Source of the DNA: Halichondria panicea | Lineage: Eukaryota; Porifera; Demospongiae; Suberitida; Halichondriidae | Assembly: GCF_963675165.1 (NCBI RefSeq) | Contig: NC_087381.1 | Location: 4,030,001 to 4,094,000 of the forward strand | Direction: 5' to 3' | DNA: 64,000 nucleotides | Shown: in pieces, positions 21,403 through 33,480 of the stretch | How the letters are laid out: the number at the start of each line of letters is the position of its first letter | How positions within the stretch are numbered: position 1 is the stretch's first letter | The notes under the pieces: model-generated | What the model saw: the letters and a program-made list of their open reading frames with translations, nothing else | Told to the model about the DNA's origin: nothing | Database searches by the model: none | Translations under genes and position numbers: made by a program

Positions 21403-22158
21403 CGGCTTTAGCCGTCATATGACAGCAGCGGTAGTAATAATTTTAAAAAAATCGTTGTGGGCGCTATGTTGGAGCACCAACACATGCGCATTGAGCTGCT
21501 CTTTCACGTGGTATTTTTAATATCTTGCCTCGAGGTACGCTTTGTTCAGTACAGTCGAAAGAAAGGTGACCGTTTGATAATGGCTACAAGATCTTCGTAG
21601 TACAACCTCAGCGAGGTTCTAGGGCAGCTAGACAGTGAGAATAACGCCTTGTTGAGTAAGAGGACAGTGACTGGGATCATACCAAGAGAGGAAACTACTT
21701 TTCAGAGGTCAAGCTATAAATATAGAGCCGGAGGAACCAAAATCCTGGACGTTGTAAGTTACTATGGATTATCATAATTATGTCTGGATAGCTAGTCTAT
21801 TAGTACACAAGTGGACATCATGAGCCACCATTGAACTTGTAAACCTGTGTGTAGGTGAAGAAAACGTTTCCCGGGAAAATGCCTCGCAGCATGTCACCGT
21901 GAGAACATTGAGAACACTTACTTAGTTACTTCTTCATGCCTTCATACAATATTGTTTATGTACATAATTGTGAAATGTGTAAAAAAAATCGTTAATTAGT
22001 GGGGGGGTGGTCAGTTGCTAGGTAACGATGATGATGTCCCCCAGGATATGGGCTACCTGTAGGAAATAGTTGCAAGTGAATTACAAGTGAATTACAATAT
22101 GCATGGTTCATGAGATATGTATTTTTAAAGAAAGTATTTTGTTTTTTTAATTAAAGGG
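21403..22158 (+). mobile_element. piggyBac-like non-autonomous element, copy A' (inverted)
   Basis: This is an inverted relative of copy A. TTAA occurs at 21399-21402 and 22159-22162. The left terminus lacks about 8 bp of the CCCTTTCC end but continues with CGGCTTTAGCCGTCATATGA, and the right end reads AAAGGG. A degraded frame near 21581 starts MATRSS, then a stop, then YNLSEVLGQLDSENN, which resembles a piggyBac transposase N-terminus. Confidence 0.78.
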
Positions 22159-22241
22159 TTAAGCATTGATTTGTTCGAGTCTCTCTGTTTCTTAAAGTCA
22201 TCTAAACTTATGGCATGCAAATCTATGCAGATTATGCTTAA

Positions 22242-22930
22242 CCCTTTAACCGCCACGGGCCACGATCGTGGCCCGCAATAAGTGATTTTTTTTGCGAAAT
22301 TCTAATTCTGCGATACTTAGGAAGTAGCTCAAACTACGCACTACGCACATCCCTGTATAGAGGAAGAGCTGTAGAATCATGTGCAATTTAGTCTAGAATT
22401 TTCCAAGCCACGTTGCTAGCATCTTACCCTAGCATCTTACCGCACCTTACCGCACGAAGTTTATAGCTATGGCTAGATTGTTTACTTGTGCCGATGTGCT
22501 TGAACAGCTTGAGGACGCGATGTATCCTCTGGTGGGAGAGGGGATAGTAGGATACCTCCCAAAGGCTACCAGCAGACGCTGATGTACTGTCTGGGACTGC
22601 ATGACATGGACCTAGACGGACCAGGACGGTGAAAGTGGGCTGACTATAGTATAGCTAAAATAGACTTAGCAGTAATGAACAGTCTTTATCCACCTTCTCT
22701 CTGATGTCAAGATATAATTATCTTAGCACTGTTACATGTGAAAATCAAGCTTAGTCAAGCCTTTATGCTGATCCATGAAAAAAATTTTTTGGATTTTATC
22801 TCACTGCTGGCCAGGCATTTAAAATGATAAAAACAGGTGGGCGCAATAACCGTGGTTGCTATGGCAACACATGTTTCTACCGGTTTGAGAGAATACCTTC
22901 ACATTGATACTCATAGTTTTCACAGTTTCC
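22242..22930 (+). mobile_element. piggyBac-like non-autonomous element, copy C1 (right end lost)
   Basis: TTAA at 22238-22241 is followed by CCCTTTAACCGCCACGG and a perfect 18-bp palindrome, GGGCCACGATCGTGGCCC. An ORF-like start at 22469 reads MARLFTCADVLEQLEDAMYP, similar in style to piggyBac transposase N-termini. The body matches copy C2 in the opposite orientation down to the ATAACCGTGGTTGCTATGGC region, after which the match is lost. The right boundary is approximate. Confidence 0.75.
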
Positions 22931-23840
22931 GCTGTGGCCGTGTTAACGGAAGCAGCGCGGTGAAGTCATAGTCCACATTCATCATACTGCCATTTCAGTT
23001 CTGTAGTCGGCATCCATAGGTAGGTACAGGTATACAACAGATCACTTGCAATAGCACAGCACTATATCTACCTATTAAAGATGGCTGCCGTCATGTGCTA
23101 GGACTCGGACTCGGACTCATGCATCATCATGCATCGACAGCCACGCTGCATCGACAGCCACGCTTTGTGGTTTAGTGGTTTAGTGGTGTGAGTACTCACT
23201 TCAACATTCAACTTTGAATGTATTCAACCTACTTGAAAAGTACTGTAATTATTTTCTTTAAAAGGGTGCAGTCCATAATATAAATTTTATAGATTACGAT
23301 CTTCGAAGATTATTATGCTCTATTTGTATAGCCTAAACTGGGTGAAAATCTACAGAGAAGAGTACCTCTGTAGGAAGCAAAAAGATGAGATTGTTGTGAT
23401 AGTCGACTACCCTTTTTGTATATAGAGAACTATTGGATTAAAACTTTGCTTTCCAATTATTTGTGGATTTTTATTAGCGATGGATTATTGTATATAATTA
23501 CTGACCTGTTATACATTATGTTCACCACCTTTTCACCTTCACCATTTTTTTACTATTATAAATATTATTTGCCAGTGAACTTATTTGCCAGTTGCCAGTG
23601 AACTTGTTATAATTATAGTGAGGTTGATTGATGAAATCAAACAATAATTATTGCATTATGGTGCATTTTTCGGACGTGGCCTATGTTATATAATTAAAGA
23701 GGGTAGTTTATTTTTAAATTTCGAATAAACTGTGGAGTAGTGGCGTTGAACCTACATTTTCATTTTGTATTACGGAATAATTGCTTGTACTTTATATACG
23801 TATATAATTATAATATGACGTCATATTATTGAACGATTAA

Positions 23841-24831
23841 CCCTTTAACCGTCGGAGTGAAATGTCTGTAAATTCTCTATCGAGAATGCCCATACAACAT
23901 GGTGCAACATGTGTTGCCATAACAACCACGGTTATTGTTATTACGCTCACCCGTTTAAATGCTCGGCCAGTTTAAATGCTCGGCCAGCGGAAATCAAAAA
24001 ATCAAAAAATTTTTTTTTATGTATCGGAGCAATACAACCATATACCAAACCATATACCAATAGAATGCCCATACAACATGGTGCAACATGTGTTGCCATA
24101 ACAATCACGGTTATTACGGGTTATTACGCTCACCCGTTTTTATCATTTTAAATGCTCGGCCAGCGGAAATGGATCAGCCTATCATATGGATCAGGCTATC
24201 ATAATGGTATAAAGGCTTGACTAAGCTTGATTTTCACATGAATGTAACAGTGCTAAGATATCAATTTGAAGTACAATACGTACATGTATTACTATATCAG
24301 TGAACGATCTATGAAATTTACAAGCTCACATAAAGACTGTTCATTACTGCTAATGCTATACTATACTTACTACTGATATTCTAGCTATACTATACTACTT
24401 GCCAGAGTCACATTGCCAGAGTCACACAGTGAGCCCTCTCCTGGTCTTTCACCGTCCTGGTCTAGCGTCTAGGTCCATGCCCAGACAATTCATCAGCGTC
24501 TGGCATAAATCTGGTAGCCTTTGGGAGGTATCCTACTATCCCCTCTCCTTCATAGGCACTGTCATCAACATCTGTCCTCAAGCTGTTCAAGCCATCGGCA
24601 CAAGTAAACCATCGGCACAAGTAAACAACCTAGCCATAACTATAAACTTCGTGCGGTGAGATGCAACATTTTAACATAGCAACGTGGCTTGGAAAATTCT
24701 AGACTAAATTGCACGTGATTCTACACAGGGATTTGCGTAGTTCGAGCTACTTTCTAAGTATCGCAGAATTAGAATTTCACAAAAAAAGTCACTATTGCGG
24801 GCCACGATCGTGGCCCGTGGCGGTTAAAGGG
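23841..24831 (-). mobile_element. piggyBac-like non-autonomous element, copy C2
   Basis: TTAA lies at 23837-23840 and 24832-24835. The ends are CCCTTTAACCG and CGGTTAAAGGG, and the same 18-bp palindrome as in C1 sits near the right end (about 24800-24817). The element is inverted relative to C1. It contains an internal duplication of about 150 bp (the CATACAACATGGTGCAACAT block at about 23890 and again at about 24070). No intact ORF is present. Confidence 0.8.
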
Positions 24832-24990
24832 TTAATCAAAGTGCGACATGCGATATACATGCATGTGTTCCATTTCTTCAAAACTTCAAATCCGTCATTG
24901 TGCACAAGGATACGCATAATAATATACTGAAATGTTGAAAATTTAATGTTGCTTGTTGTCATTATGTTGAAATGTTGCTTGTTGTCATTA

Positions 24991-25072
24991 TGTTACTGTC
25001 ATTATGACAACTCGTAGTCGTTTTTTGTTGCTATACATGCTAATAATTTGACATAACATATAACATGCACCA
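24991..25072 (+). repeat. Tandem repeat unit 1, split by a CACTA-like element
   Basis: The block with TTACTGTCATTATGACAAC and TAATTTGACA at 24991-25072 continues at 29445-29490 (GACATAATTGTA, then AACAATATAACGT). The joined unit matches unit 2 at 29632-29740. This shows that the element 25073-29444 was inserted into a pre-existing repeat. Confidence 0.7.
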
Positions 25073-27304
25073 CACAGAGAAAAAAGATGTGCTAATTTAG
25101 CACGGAAAACCGAACGTCTCCAGTTTTAGCACGTTTGCACATGATGTGCTAAACTGGCACATGTGCTAAATTCTGATGTGCTGAAACAGCTGTGCTGATT
25201 GTATTGTGCTAAATCAATTTCAAACATTAAACAACAATAAAAACAACAATACATCAATACAGTATTGATGATGATATACAAAAAAGGTTTTTTAAACATA
25301 GTTAGTTAACCATAGCAAGTCTGCACTCAGTTCACTGCAATTGTAAGATACTGCCTTTGACTGCGTGAAGTAGAAAAATATGTCACATAAAGCCATAACC
25401 AAGTATAAGAATAATTAAAGTGCGCATAGATTAGGTACATACCATCAGTCATAGCATGCATGAACAAAGTATGCTAATGAAACTTAAAATTATTATAGGG
25501 CGAAATAAGAAAAGCCTTTGCTGTGATCTATGACAAATGCCGAGTGCATGAAAAAGTACATGAACCAAAAGCAAAGAATTGTAGCTACAGAAAGAGTCCT
25601 ATAACACAATAAGAACAAGAGGAAGAGTACGACACTCAAATAACTCAAATAGACTGTACACAGGAGGCAAACTCACTATTGCATGTAACTTGAGATACAA
25701 CAATAACAATAACAATGCTGATAAGGAAAAGCAATGAATAAAATTAGTGGTAACCTCACTAACGTATTCATCCATCATCGCTAAGATTTACAGTTTATAC
25801 AACAGCATGTGATTGTGACGTAGGTTAGACGTAGGTTAGACAGAATGCTTACTACTGCTTAGTGGAGTTGCGTACTCTTCCTAATGAACTCTTAGTAAGT
25901 CGTTTTTACGCACAATTAAGTTTGCGAGACTATGATAATGCAAATGAGTTCTTGTTGTGCTATTATAGAGCAGCATCAATATTCGGGCCCATCAATTATC
26001 TCCTATAGAGAGCATATAGAGAGCAGATTGAGAAGTTGTCTTCCGACAATACTCATTGTAAGGGTTTACTCATTGTAAGGGTTAAACAACAAATATAATC
26101 CAAAGCTTAACACGAAAGTTGCGTTGTCCTATATAAATATATTGATAGAATTGTTAGCTTAAGAAGAACAGCTATACAGCTGCAAGGCCGGCAGACAATA
26201 TGCTACAGGTGGCAGTATAGATTTGCATTAATTAGGAGGGTGTGTGGCAATCGAAAATCGTTTGCGCGTAAGGATATTGGGATTTCCGTAGCAGCAACTT
26301 TTAACACTTACAAAGTGGTAAATATAAAGTCCCCGTTACATACACTGATAGAGTACATACACTGATAGAGCGCAAATTAAACGCTAAAAAGGACGCTCAA
26401 GATAAGAGCTTTTTTCTGTTGTTACATTTTACTTTGGCCACCCATGCAGCTATGGTTATCACGACATTTTGCAGCTTGCTAGCTTTGCTACATGTAAGTT
26501 AGCTATATAGCAGTTATGCTAAGATTATAGTGCAGTCAATGGTGCGTTCTATTCTTTGTTAGATCTATGTAAAACTATAGGCTTATAGCTAAGCATAATT
26601 TAGCTTGGTATAACCGTTACTAGAGGATTGTCGCTATGCATTCAAAAACACAGCACACCGCATTTGTAATTTGCAATGGTAATAGCAACGGTACAGTAAA
26701 ATACGCACTATTAAAACGGAAACGCTTTAAACGTACTACGTGCACAGAATGGGATCATTTATTATAATTATTAACCGCTATATACGTATAATTATAGGCA
26801 GATAGCTATACTTTAGAGGGGCTTTAAGTCAGTGTTGCTTTTTGGGCAAAGCCACTATACCTAAAACATTGTGGCAATACAGCAGCATAATAATAATACA
26901 TACCTCCAATTGTGTCGATACTTTACAGTGGTCTGGTCATACAAGGGTGTTCAGTATAATGCTCTCTCCAACACGTGTCACTTTCAACATCATTCTGCAA
27001 TTTTTTTTTCACATCAATTCTTACAACAATAATTATAGTATCTCCAAAAAAGTACGACCACCATTTTGAAAGAACTTTAGACGTGAGAGGGAATTGGGTG
27101 TATTTTTGCGAATGGCGTGGTTTCACTCTGTGATTATGTGGCAGTTGGCGTCTGACAACTATAATGTGTACGTGTACGTGAAAAGCAGTAGATCTAGTAT
27201 GTACAATGTATAATAATAATTATAGTAATATTGAAACATAGCATCAAGTATGTACAGCATATAGCTAAGTAGCTAGTCTAGCTACAATACTCGAGGTGAC
27301 TAAG

Positions 27305-27770
27305 CAGGGTTTTATCTAGTTGGGGGGGGGCCCAGAATGCTCAGCTTCCCCCCCTCAAAACAGAGGGGAAAATAGGAAGAGAAATAGAGGAGAGAGGGAG
27401 TTTGAGTACTAACCCAACATTATCTAGATCGACATGGTCTTTAAGCCAACCATGGCTAAATTAATCATCCTCTAGCAAAGCCAGAGGATGATTAATTGGT
27501 CATCATCTAGTCTTACCACAAATCTATCCATTGCTTTTGTATATAATTAGAACATGTGGTTTCTAGTGTTCTATACACTATAATTAGCTACCAAGTTACA
27601 TGGAGTTGCCTGTCAATGCACATTGCTAAGAGTACATTGCTAGGCACCAACAATAAACAATATAGGGAGGGGGGGTGACCAGAAGTGGGAGTGGCCTAAA
27701 ATTGTTCACACTAGCGCGCAGTTCTATTTCAAACTTCCCCCCTAAACTTTAAATCCTAGATGAAACCCAC
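27305..27770. mobile_element. Small inverted-repeat element
   Basis: The inverted pair GGGTTTTATCTAG (27307-27319) and CTAGATGAAACCC (27756-27768) is each followed inward by a G or C run. No coding capacity. A hAT-type MITE (start CAGGG) is possible. A clear 8-bp target duplication is not visible. Confidence 0.5.
27459..27497. repeat. Perfect hairpin with 15-bp arms
   Basis: AATTAATCATCCTCT at 27459-27473 and its exact complement at 27483-27497 are separated by 9 bases. It lies inside the small element above. Confidence 0.85.
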
Positions 27771-28320
27771 TAGGATTGTCTCTTTGTTTTGCAAAACGTA
27801 TACTTGCAACGGTAAATTGCAACGCTTTTAGTACAGTTTTAAAATTATAAACGTACTGACGTACTGCATAAATGAACTTATATTGACCGCTTACTGCATC
27901 TATACAATAATAGTGCAACGTACACTATGACAAGTACAGTTGAAAACGGCAGTGGAATGGAACTAAGCTTTATGGGAACTAAGCTTTATGTGTTTAAAAA
28001 TGTGTTTAAAAATAGCGCTCCGGACATTCACCGGGACCAGAGTAGCCTCACAGTAAACAAGCCAGAACTCAAGCGTGGCTGTATAGTGCGCATGCGATGT
28101 ATCAAGCTTTAAAATGAAACTGTATTTAGCTAGCTTCAATGCATGTGTACAAGGTTTAATTTATACTTCTTAGCTTTTACCCAACTAAGCTTTTTACCAT
28201 TTGAAAATATGTCACAATAATTAACTTTTTTTGTTGCGGCTATCTATCCTAGCTAGCTGTAATAGCTGTAAACGCAGTGCCATGGCATCCAAGTGAAAAT
28301 ACACACACAAACAAACACAC

Positions 28321-28610
28321 TTACTATACCGTCTTTCTTCTAATTACGGTGCCACTAAAGATTTTCAGTGGCGCACAAATAGAACAAGAAAAAACCATAA
28401 CTCTAGTTTGGCACTTATAATATTATTTAGAGTGGTGCTTAGCAACGTAGAGTACTATAGTATAGCTGTTTCAACGAGGCTATCAGATCAGTTGTACATG
28501 TAGCCTCGAATTAAGGATGCGTTCTAATTATGTAAGCGCTAGCAACTAGCCGCTTAATTGTTTGTGAACTTGGCCCTTCAATTAGAGTGGCGCTGTAAGA
28601 AAGACAGTAA
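28321..28610. mobile_element. Probable small MITE
   Basis: The inverted ends TTACTATACCGTCTTTCTT and AAGAAAGACAGTAA, with GGTGCCACT and AGTGGCGC just inside, enclose about 290 bp without an ORF. The match has a short gap. Confidence 0.4.
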
Positions 28611-29631
28611 CTCGTGGTTGGCTTAACTCCAGTTTAATAACTCACTTATTGTGCTATGAAACTTGGGCAATAGGCTTCAATTGGTTTCCACTTTGTTTGA
28701 GCCCCATTCAACCTTTTACTTGCTTGTCCTTCCTGCATATTATATTGTAGAGTTATTACAGGGTGTCATACAGGATTTTGAAGTAGAGGGGGGGAAATAT
28801 AAGGCATTCTTTTAAGCTAAAAAAATCAACTGCATGTTATTTCAATACCCTGGTTAGTATAATTATATGCAGGCTATGGACACTCCAGTCATACAACATT
28901 ACTATTATAATACCTGAATGCAAATTTCAGGGGGGGGGGGGGATTGGAGCCAGAGGGGGATACTCCCCGTGTCCTGGTACAATAATTATTATACGTGCAA
29001 TTACATTGTACAGCATTGTTCAGCATGTTGAGGGAAACTTACCTAGTTCCACAGTTTTGTCAAACAGCTCTTAAACCATGTCTAAACTCAACTTCTTTTT
29101 TTCTTTGTAAGAACAGCAAATTTAAAAAATCTTTGTTGCTATGCAGCTGCAGCTGCACATCTGTTGTACTGCATGCCCTTATTTGGTACTGAAAACAGCA
29201 CGCTGTGCTGAATTAGCATGTGTACCTGTTTCAGCACACCCATTACATTTAGCACAGTCCATTTAGCACATGTAATCGAACATCAAAATTACAAGCTATG
29301 AAAAAGCACACCAATACAAACACATAGGCTGTGCTATATGCCTACGAAACAGCACATGTAGCGTGCTGAATCACTGTTTAGCACACCACGGTGCTAATAT
29401 AGCACACGCTCAGGGTCTAAAACAGCACACCTCTTTTCTCTGTGCATTTCTTACTATGACATAATTGTAAAATTAACAATATAACGTAACTTGACTGGGA
29501 ATTGGTGTAGTAACAGAATTTGTTATAACTTGATAGTGTTGATAGTGTCAAGGTTACACTATACTTAACACATGTGATGGTTATGTTACTAAAATGAAAT
29601 GAATAATGTTATTCTGGCTTAATGACAAAAT

Positions 29632-29740
29632 GTTACTGTCATTATGACAACCCAACATGAACTTTGTACCTGCTAATTTGACAAACTATTTGTTACTGTG
29701 ACATAATTGTATATTTAACAATACAACGTTAACTTGACCA
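29632..29740 (+). repeat. Tandem repeat unit 2
   Basis: This is the uninterrupted counterpart of the split unit at 24991-25072 and 29445-29490. It shares TTACTGTCATTATGACAAC, GCTAATTTGACA and GTGACATAATTGTA. Confidence 0.7.
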
Positions 29741-29797
29741 AACAAATTTGATAGTAAAGGGAAGGGAAGGATTGGAAACAGGGATTTCGCGCGGCCC

Positions 29798-30364
29798 ATG
29801 CGTGTCGCACCGGAGGAAGTACAGCTTGGTGCTTTTATATTGGAAATTCTTTGCAAGAATGGCTACTGGGTATATGAGTGTAGTAGTACTACTATGAGTG
29901 TCTCTCCGTGTAAGTTTTACAAAAAGTCACCTAGCTACTATAATCAAGTGTATGGTAGTAGCCTCAACCCGTACCCCATCATGCCCATTTCCTTGTACTT
30001 TTTGCAGCTGCTATGATGACATGTTCCACTTGGCTGGGACGACAGAGTTCAGCCACTCGTCTCACGAGCAACAGTTTTGCTCCACTTTTGTTTCCTCCGT
30101 TGATATGAAGTCCTTTCTGGCAGCGATACTACAATGCTATTGTTCAAATTGGAAAGATTTTTTGAAGGAACTACCCAGTGTGTTGGAGACCGTTTATTCA
30201 ACGAATTGGTGAAGCTGGCAAGTCCAATAGATAAGCAGGACTGTAACAAATCTAAGGTGGCACAGCAAATGATTGGGTCGATGCCATTCCCGTGTAAACT
30301 GTTTGGAGTTACGAAAGCATTTAACAGTAAAACGATGTTTTGCAGACATGCAAGTTCGTTGTAG
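29798..30364 (+). pseudogene. Unrecognised coding-like fragments
   Basis: Overlapping frames (MRVAPEEVQLGAFILEIL at 29798; FELVKLASPIDKQ-like text and KVAQQMIGSMPFPCKLFGV at about 30200-30310) have protein-like composition but switch frame and stop. No family is recognised. It could be a decayed transposon ORF. Confidence 0.25.
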
Positions 30365-30555
30365 GCAATGGCCAACAATTACTAAAAACTATTTGCAAGT
30401 GCTTGGGTAGAGAATTACAAATCTTCAATGAACACGGCACTGAGGAAGAAACTGACTTCCTCTGCGTAGTTAAGGCCCGGGTCTGGCTGTAAATACCAAA
30501 ATTTAACACTATGTTCCAATATACAGTGTATGGCTGCATCAAAATGATCCAAAAT

Positions 30556-31100
30556 GAAGCTCAATGTTTTCTTTTTCCAAAAAACTAATTAGCTTAATTC
30601 AATTATGCTAATTAGCCCCAAAAATGGTGATGACGTCATGCCACTTTTAATAAGAAGAACTACAAATAAGAAGAACTACAAATGCGGACTACAAATGCGG
30701 CCATGAAGATGCTACAAGGCTAGATGAACTTATCATTGCTAGGTACTAATATCCGGCGGTGGAAGAGTAGGAGTCTTGAGCATAGCCTACCTCTAGAGTG
30801 GCTATTGCACATATTGACTTCCCCCGCTGGAAATATAATCATGACAACCTACTCTATCTTTTGAGGGCCTAAACATTTTGAGGGCCTAAACAACTAGTCT
30901 TACCTTGTGCAAGTCCACCGCATTTGTTGCTAAAGATTCTGTACAATAGCTAGCTAAGCAAGTACCTTGGCTTCTTCTTGACACGTGACATCAATTGCAA
31001 TGAATAACATTAATATTGATTATGAATCTCATTAACACTACATAATCTACATCATCTACATTATAATGAATAAAATTAATCTTATCAGTGCCGCCTTAAG
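30556..31100. repeat. Dispersed repeat L, copy 1
   Basis: The segment beginning GAAGCTCAATGTTTTCTTTT and ending near GTGCCGCCTTAAG matches 48777-49266 over its length. Shared landmarks include GGTGATGACGTCATGCCACT, GAAGAGTAGGAGT and ATGAATCTCATTAACACTAC. Similarity is clearly below identity, with indels. No ORF. The class is unknown; a solo LTR or a SINE-like or MITE-like element are options. Confidence 0.75.
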
Positions 31101-31219
31101 TCTACCCGTGTAGTAAGTATCCTGTACATGTATAGTATTATTATAATGTGTGGCAGATGTGATTGTTGAACTATGATGTAAATATATGTGCTGTTGTATT
31201 ATTCAGTTGTGTTATTAAT

Positions 31220-32440
31220 TCAGTTGTGTTATTAATACTATACTGAACTTAGCTCTAACAACTGCTACATGGTGGCAGCCAATTGAAAAAGCGGACACCT
31301 GGAAAAAAAGATTTGAACAATTTCGAATAGCATCAGGCCTCTCGGGTGGCACGGAGCCTAGACAAGTTAGCACACTATTGTACTGCCTAGGAGAAGATGT
31401 CCTAAACTCTACTAACATCACAGACGCAGACCCATCATACAAGTACGGAGAAATGTAATATTCGAACGAGCCAGATTCAATCACAGAAACCAGCTAGACG
31501 GAGAATCTATTGAGGAATACCTCACAGCTCTTTACTCCTTAGTTGAAAACTGCTGTCAGAACGACTTGAGAAAGCAAGGACGAAGCTGTCGCTATACAAG
31601 GAAAGCGGCCAAGAGTCACCCTTCCTTATCGAGTCCCATACTATGAGTGCGGTAACCACAAGTAGTACCACTATCTCTTCGAGATATCACATTTAAGCTG
31701 GATACTGGAGCAGCTGTCTCAAGAGGAGGCCTACGAGCCCCAGACTGAGTTCTCTATGGACCAGCTAAGCGGTCTCACAACAGACTGTGTTTGTGGTACG
31801 AGGATTATCAGCGTAACTGGTGACATCCGTTCTAAATTTCCGAAAGTGTTCACAGGACTAGGGAACATGGGAGATGAGTATGCTATTAAGATGAGTATGC
31901 TATTAGCTCAAAGATGGGGCTGTACCACAAAATGTAGCATTCCCCAAGGTGAAGGAAGAACTGCTTAGACTCAGAAATCAAAGAGCCCATACAGTGGTGC
32001 TGGTCGTGGTGCCAAGCATGTCGAATCTGTGTGGACCCACTTAACGTCAACGTTAGGAGAGAAGCTTACCCATTCCAAAGGTCGAAGAAACCTTAGCCCA
32101 GCTAGCCGGTGCTAAGATCTTTAGATAGCGGATTCGGATTCTGGCAGATCCCGCTAGCTGAATAATCACTACGTTTATCACACCTCCTTCCACTCCATTG
32201 AGGATCCATGGAGTGGGAAGGAGCCCTGTGTATGATGGACGATGTTCTCGCTCGTCTGGTCGCAGTTATGACACGAATAGAAGCAGCTGGTGTCAACACT
32301 AAATTGTGAGTTAAACAAAAAGCGAGTAAAATTCCTGGGCCACATCATTGATCAAGATGGCATCAGAGCGGGCCCTGACAAAATTGCAGCTATAATCAAT
32401 ATGGAAGCGCTCCCAGAGTTTCCAATGTCCCAGAGTTACA
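31220..32440 (+). pseudogene. Ty3/Gypsy retrotransposon, left part (gag, protease, RT fragments)
   Basis: Degraded but ordered pieces read in one direction. Gag-like WKKRFEQFRIASGLSGGTEP and SIEEYLTALYSLVENC come first, then an aspartic protease site (FKLDTGAAVS near 31690). The linker FPKVFTGLGNMGDEYAIK and RT pieces with VEETLAQLAGAKIF and a DD pair (CMMDDVL near 32236) follow, then the RT tail IDQDGIRAGPDKIAAI. Many frames are broken. The reading frame at the right edge (VPEL at about 32426-32437) resumes at 44566 (LGMANHSPKLA), on the far side of the CACTA element. Confidence 0.82.
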
Positions 32441-32660
32441 CACAGCAAAAGCGCTAGTCATAAACGGGCAACGTGCACGCACACGGGGTATTATACGGGT
32501 CCGTTAACGTATAATACGAAACCCACGCACTCCCGTAATGGGACCACTTTAACGGCACCTTGTAACGGTAGCCGTCTTTTGCACGTCCCTGGCCGTTCTT
32601 CTCCCGTAGCAAGACTCTAACTAACCGTGAACTTCACCGTTAAGCCTAACATTGTAGTTT
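32441..32660 (-). repeat. Right-hand (3') subterminal region of the CACTA element
   Basis: GC-richer than its surroundings, with repeated and inverted ACGGG, CCGTTA, CCCGTA and GTAACGG motifs, as expected for transposase-binding subterminal repeats of CACTA elements. Confidence 0.6.
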
Positions 32661-32938
32661 ACCGTCTCTGTGTCGTCTTGAATTTTGCTAGATCTATATT
32701 TAGAACAATTATTATTAAATACTGAATTTAATCATGCAGTTCAAAGTGCAAGAACACTGAAGATCAAGAATGGATGTAAATTGAAACACAAGCTACAAGA
32801 CGAAGACTAATAAAATAAGACAATATCACAAGTTATAAGTTCATTACTCTGTATTCCAAGATTGTTTGTGGTGTATACTACTGTTGTTACTGCCTCATGA
32901 GATTTTAGCAAAGTATCTACAAAGCTGGAGTGTGACTG

Positions 32939-33480
32939 TGACTGTCCATTTCTTCAGAGTCAAGGTATCTACAGAACGGAAGAACACAGACTAACTATAA
33001 TAATGTCTTACGCATAATTAGTGTGGTTGCTCTTGTAAGACTGTCCATTTCTTCAGAGTCAAGGTATCTACAAAACGGAAGAACACAGACTAACTATAAT
33101 AATGTCTTACGCATAATTAGTGTGGTTGCTCTTGTAATGTGGTTGCTCTTGTAAGACTGTCCATTTCTTCAGAGTTAAGGTATCTACAAAACGGAAGAAC
33201 ACAGACTAACTATAATAATGTCTTACGCATAATTAGTGTGGTTGCTCTTGTAAGACTGTCCATTTCTTCAGAGTCAAGGTATCTACAAATCGGAAGGATA
33301 CAGTGTTAAAGCAACTATAATATAATCATCATACGCACATTTATGTTGCTCGCGGAGCTATAGTGCGACTGTTCATTTCGCACTTACCTTCCTAGTCATC
33401 GTATCTACAAAATGGAAGAATAATAAAGCAACTATCTGTTATGAATATGTGGTTGCTCGTGTAAGTTAGAGTGCAACTGT
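32939..33480. repeat. Satellite array, about 99-bp unit, four to five copies
   Basis: Units begin GACTGTCCATTTCTTCAGAG near 32939, 33039, 33155 and 33254, and a diverged copy follows near 33367. The 116-bp unit contains an extra perfect 17-bp duplication (TGTGGTTGCTCTTGTAA). Confidence 0.88.

Larger units (their letters stand above)
19698..23244. mobile_element. Composite element bounded by about 75-bp inverted repeats
   Basis: The segment 19698-19770 (AGTACTTTTCAAGTAGGTTG onward, through GAGTACTCACACCACTAAAC) recurs inverted at 23164-23244, where a small GGTTTAGT duplication is added. Between the arms lie three piggyBac-like non-autonomous copies (19889-20790, 21403-22158, 22242-about 22930) and an ORF. 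The simplest reading is an older element into which the others inserted. No transposase for it is visible. Confidence 0.65.
25073..29444. mobile_element. CACTA-like (EnSpm) non-autonomous element with GTGCTAAA subterminal repeats
   Basis: The termini are CACAGAGAAAAAAGATGTGC and, inverted at the other end, CACAGAGAAAAGAGGTGTGC. Both subterminal regions (about 25090-25225 and 29195-29425) are packed with direct and inverted copies of GTGCTAAA and TTTAGCAC. The CACAG start and iterated subterminal motifs fit EnSpm/CACTA elements, and two other elements in the window start CACAGC. No transposase ORF is inside, only AT-rich DNA and nested small elements. I could not define a clear 3-bp target duplication. 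Confidence 0.7.

Noticed and set aside
23837-24835. C1 and C2 as the two ends of one large 2.6-kb element
   Set aside because: C2 has its own CCCTTT end and TTAA at 23837-23840, so it is a complete separate copy in inverted orientation.
28757-28979. Possible MITE around the long G-run near 28930
   Set aside because: I could not match its ends as inverted repeats.
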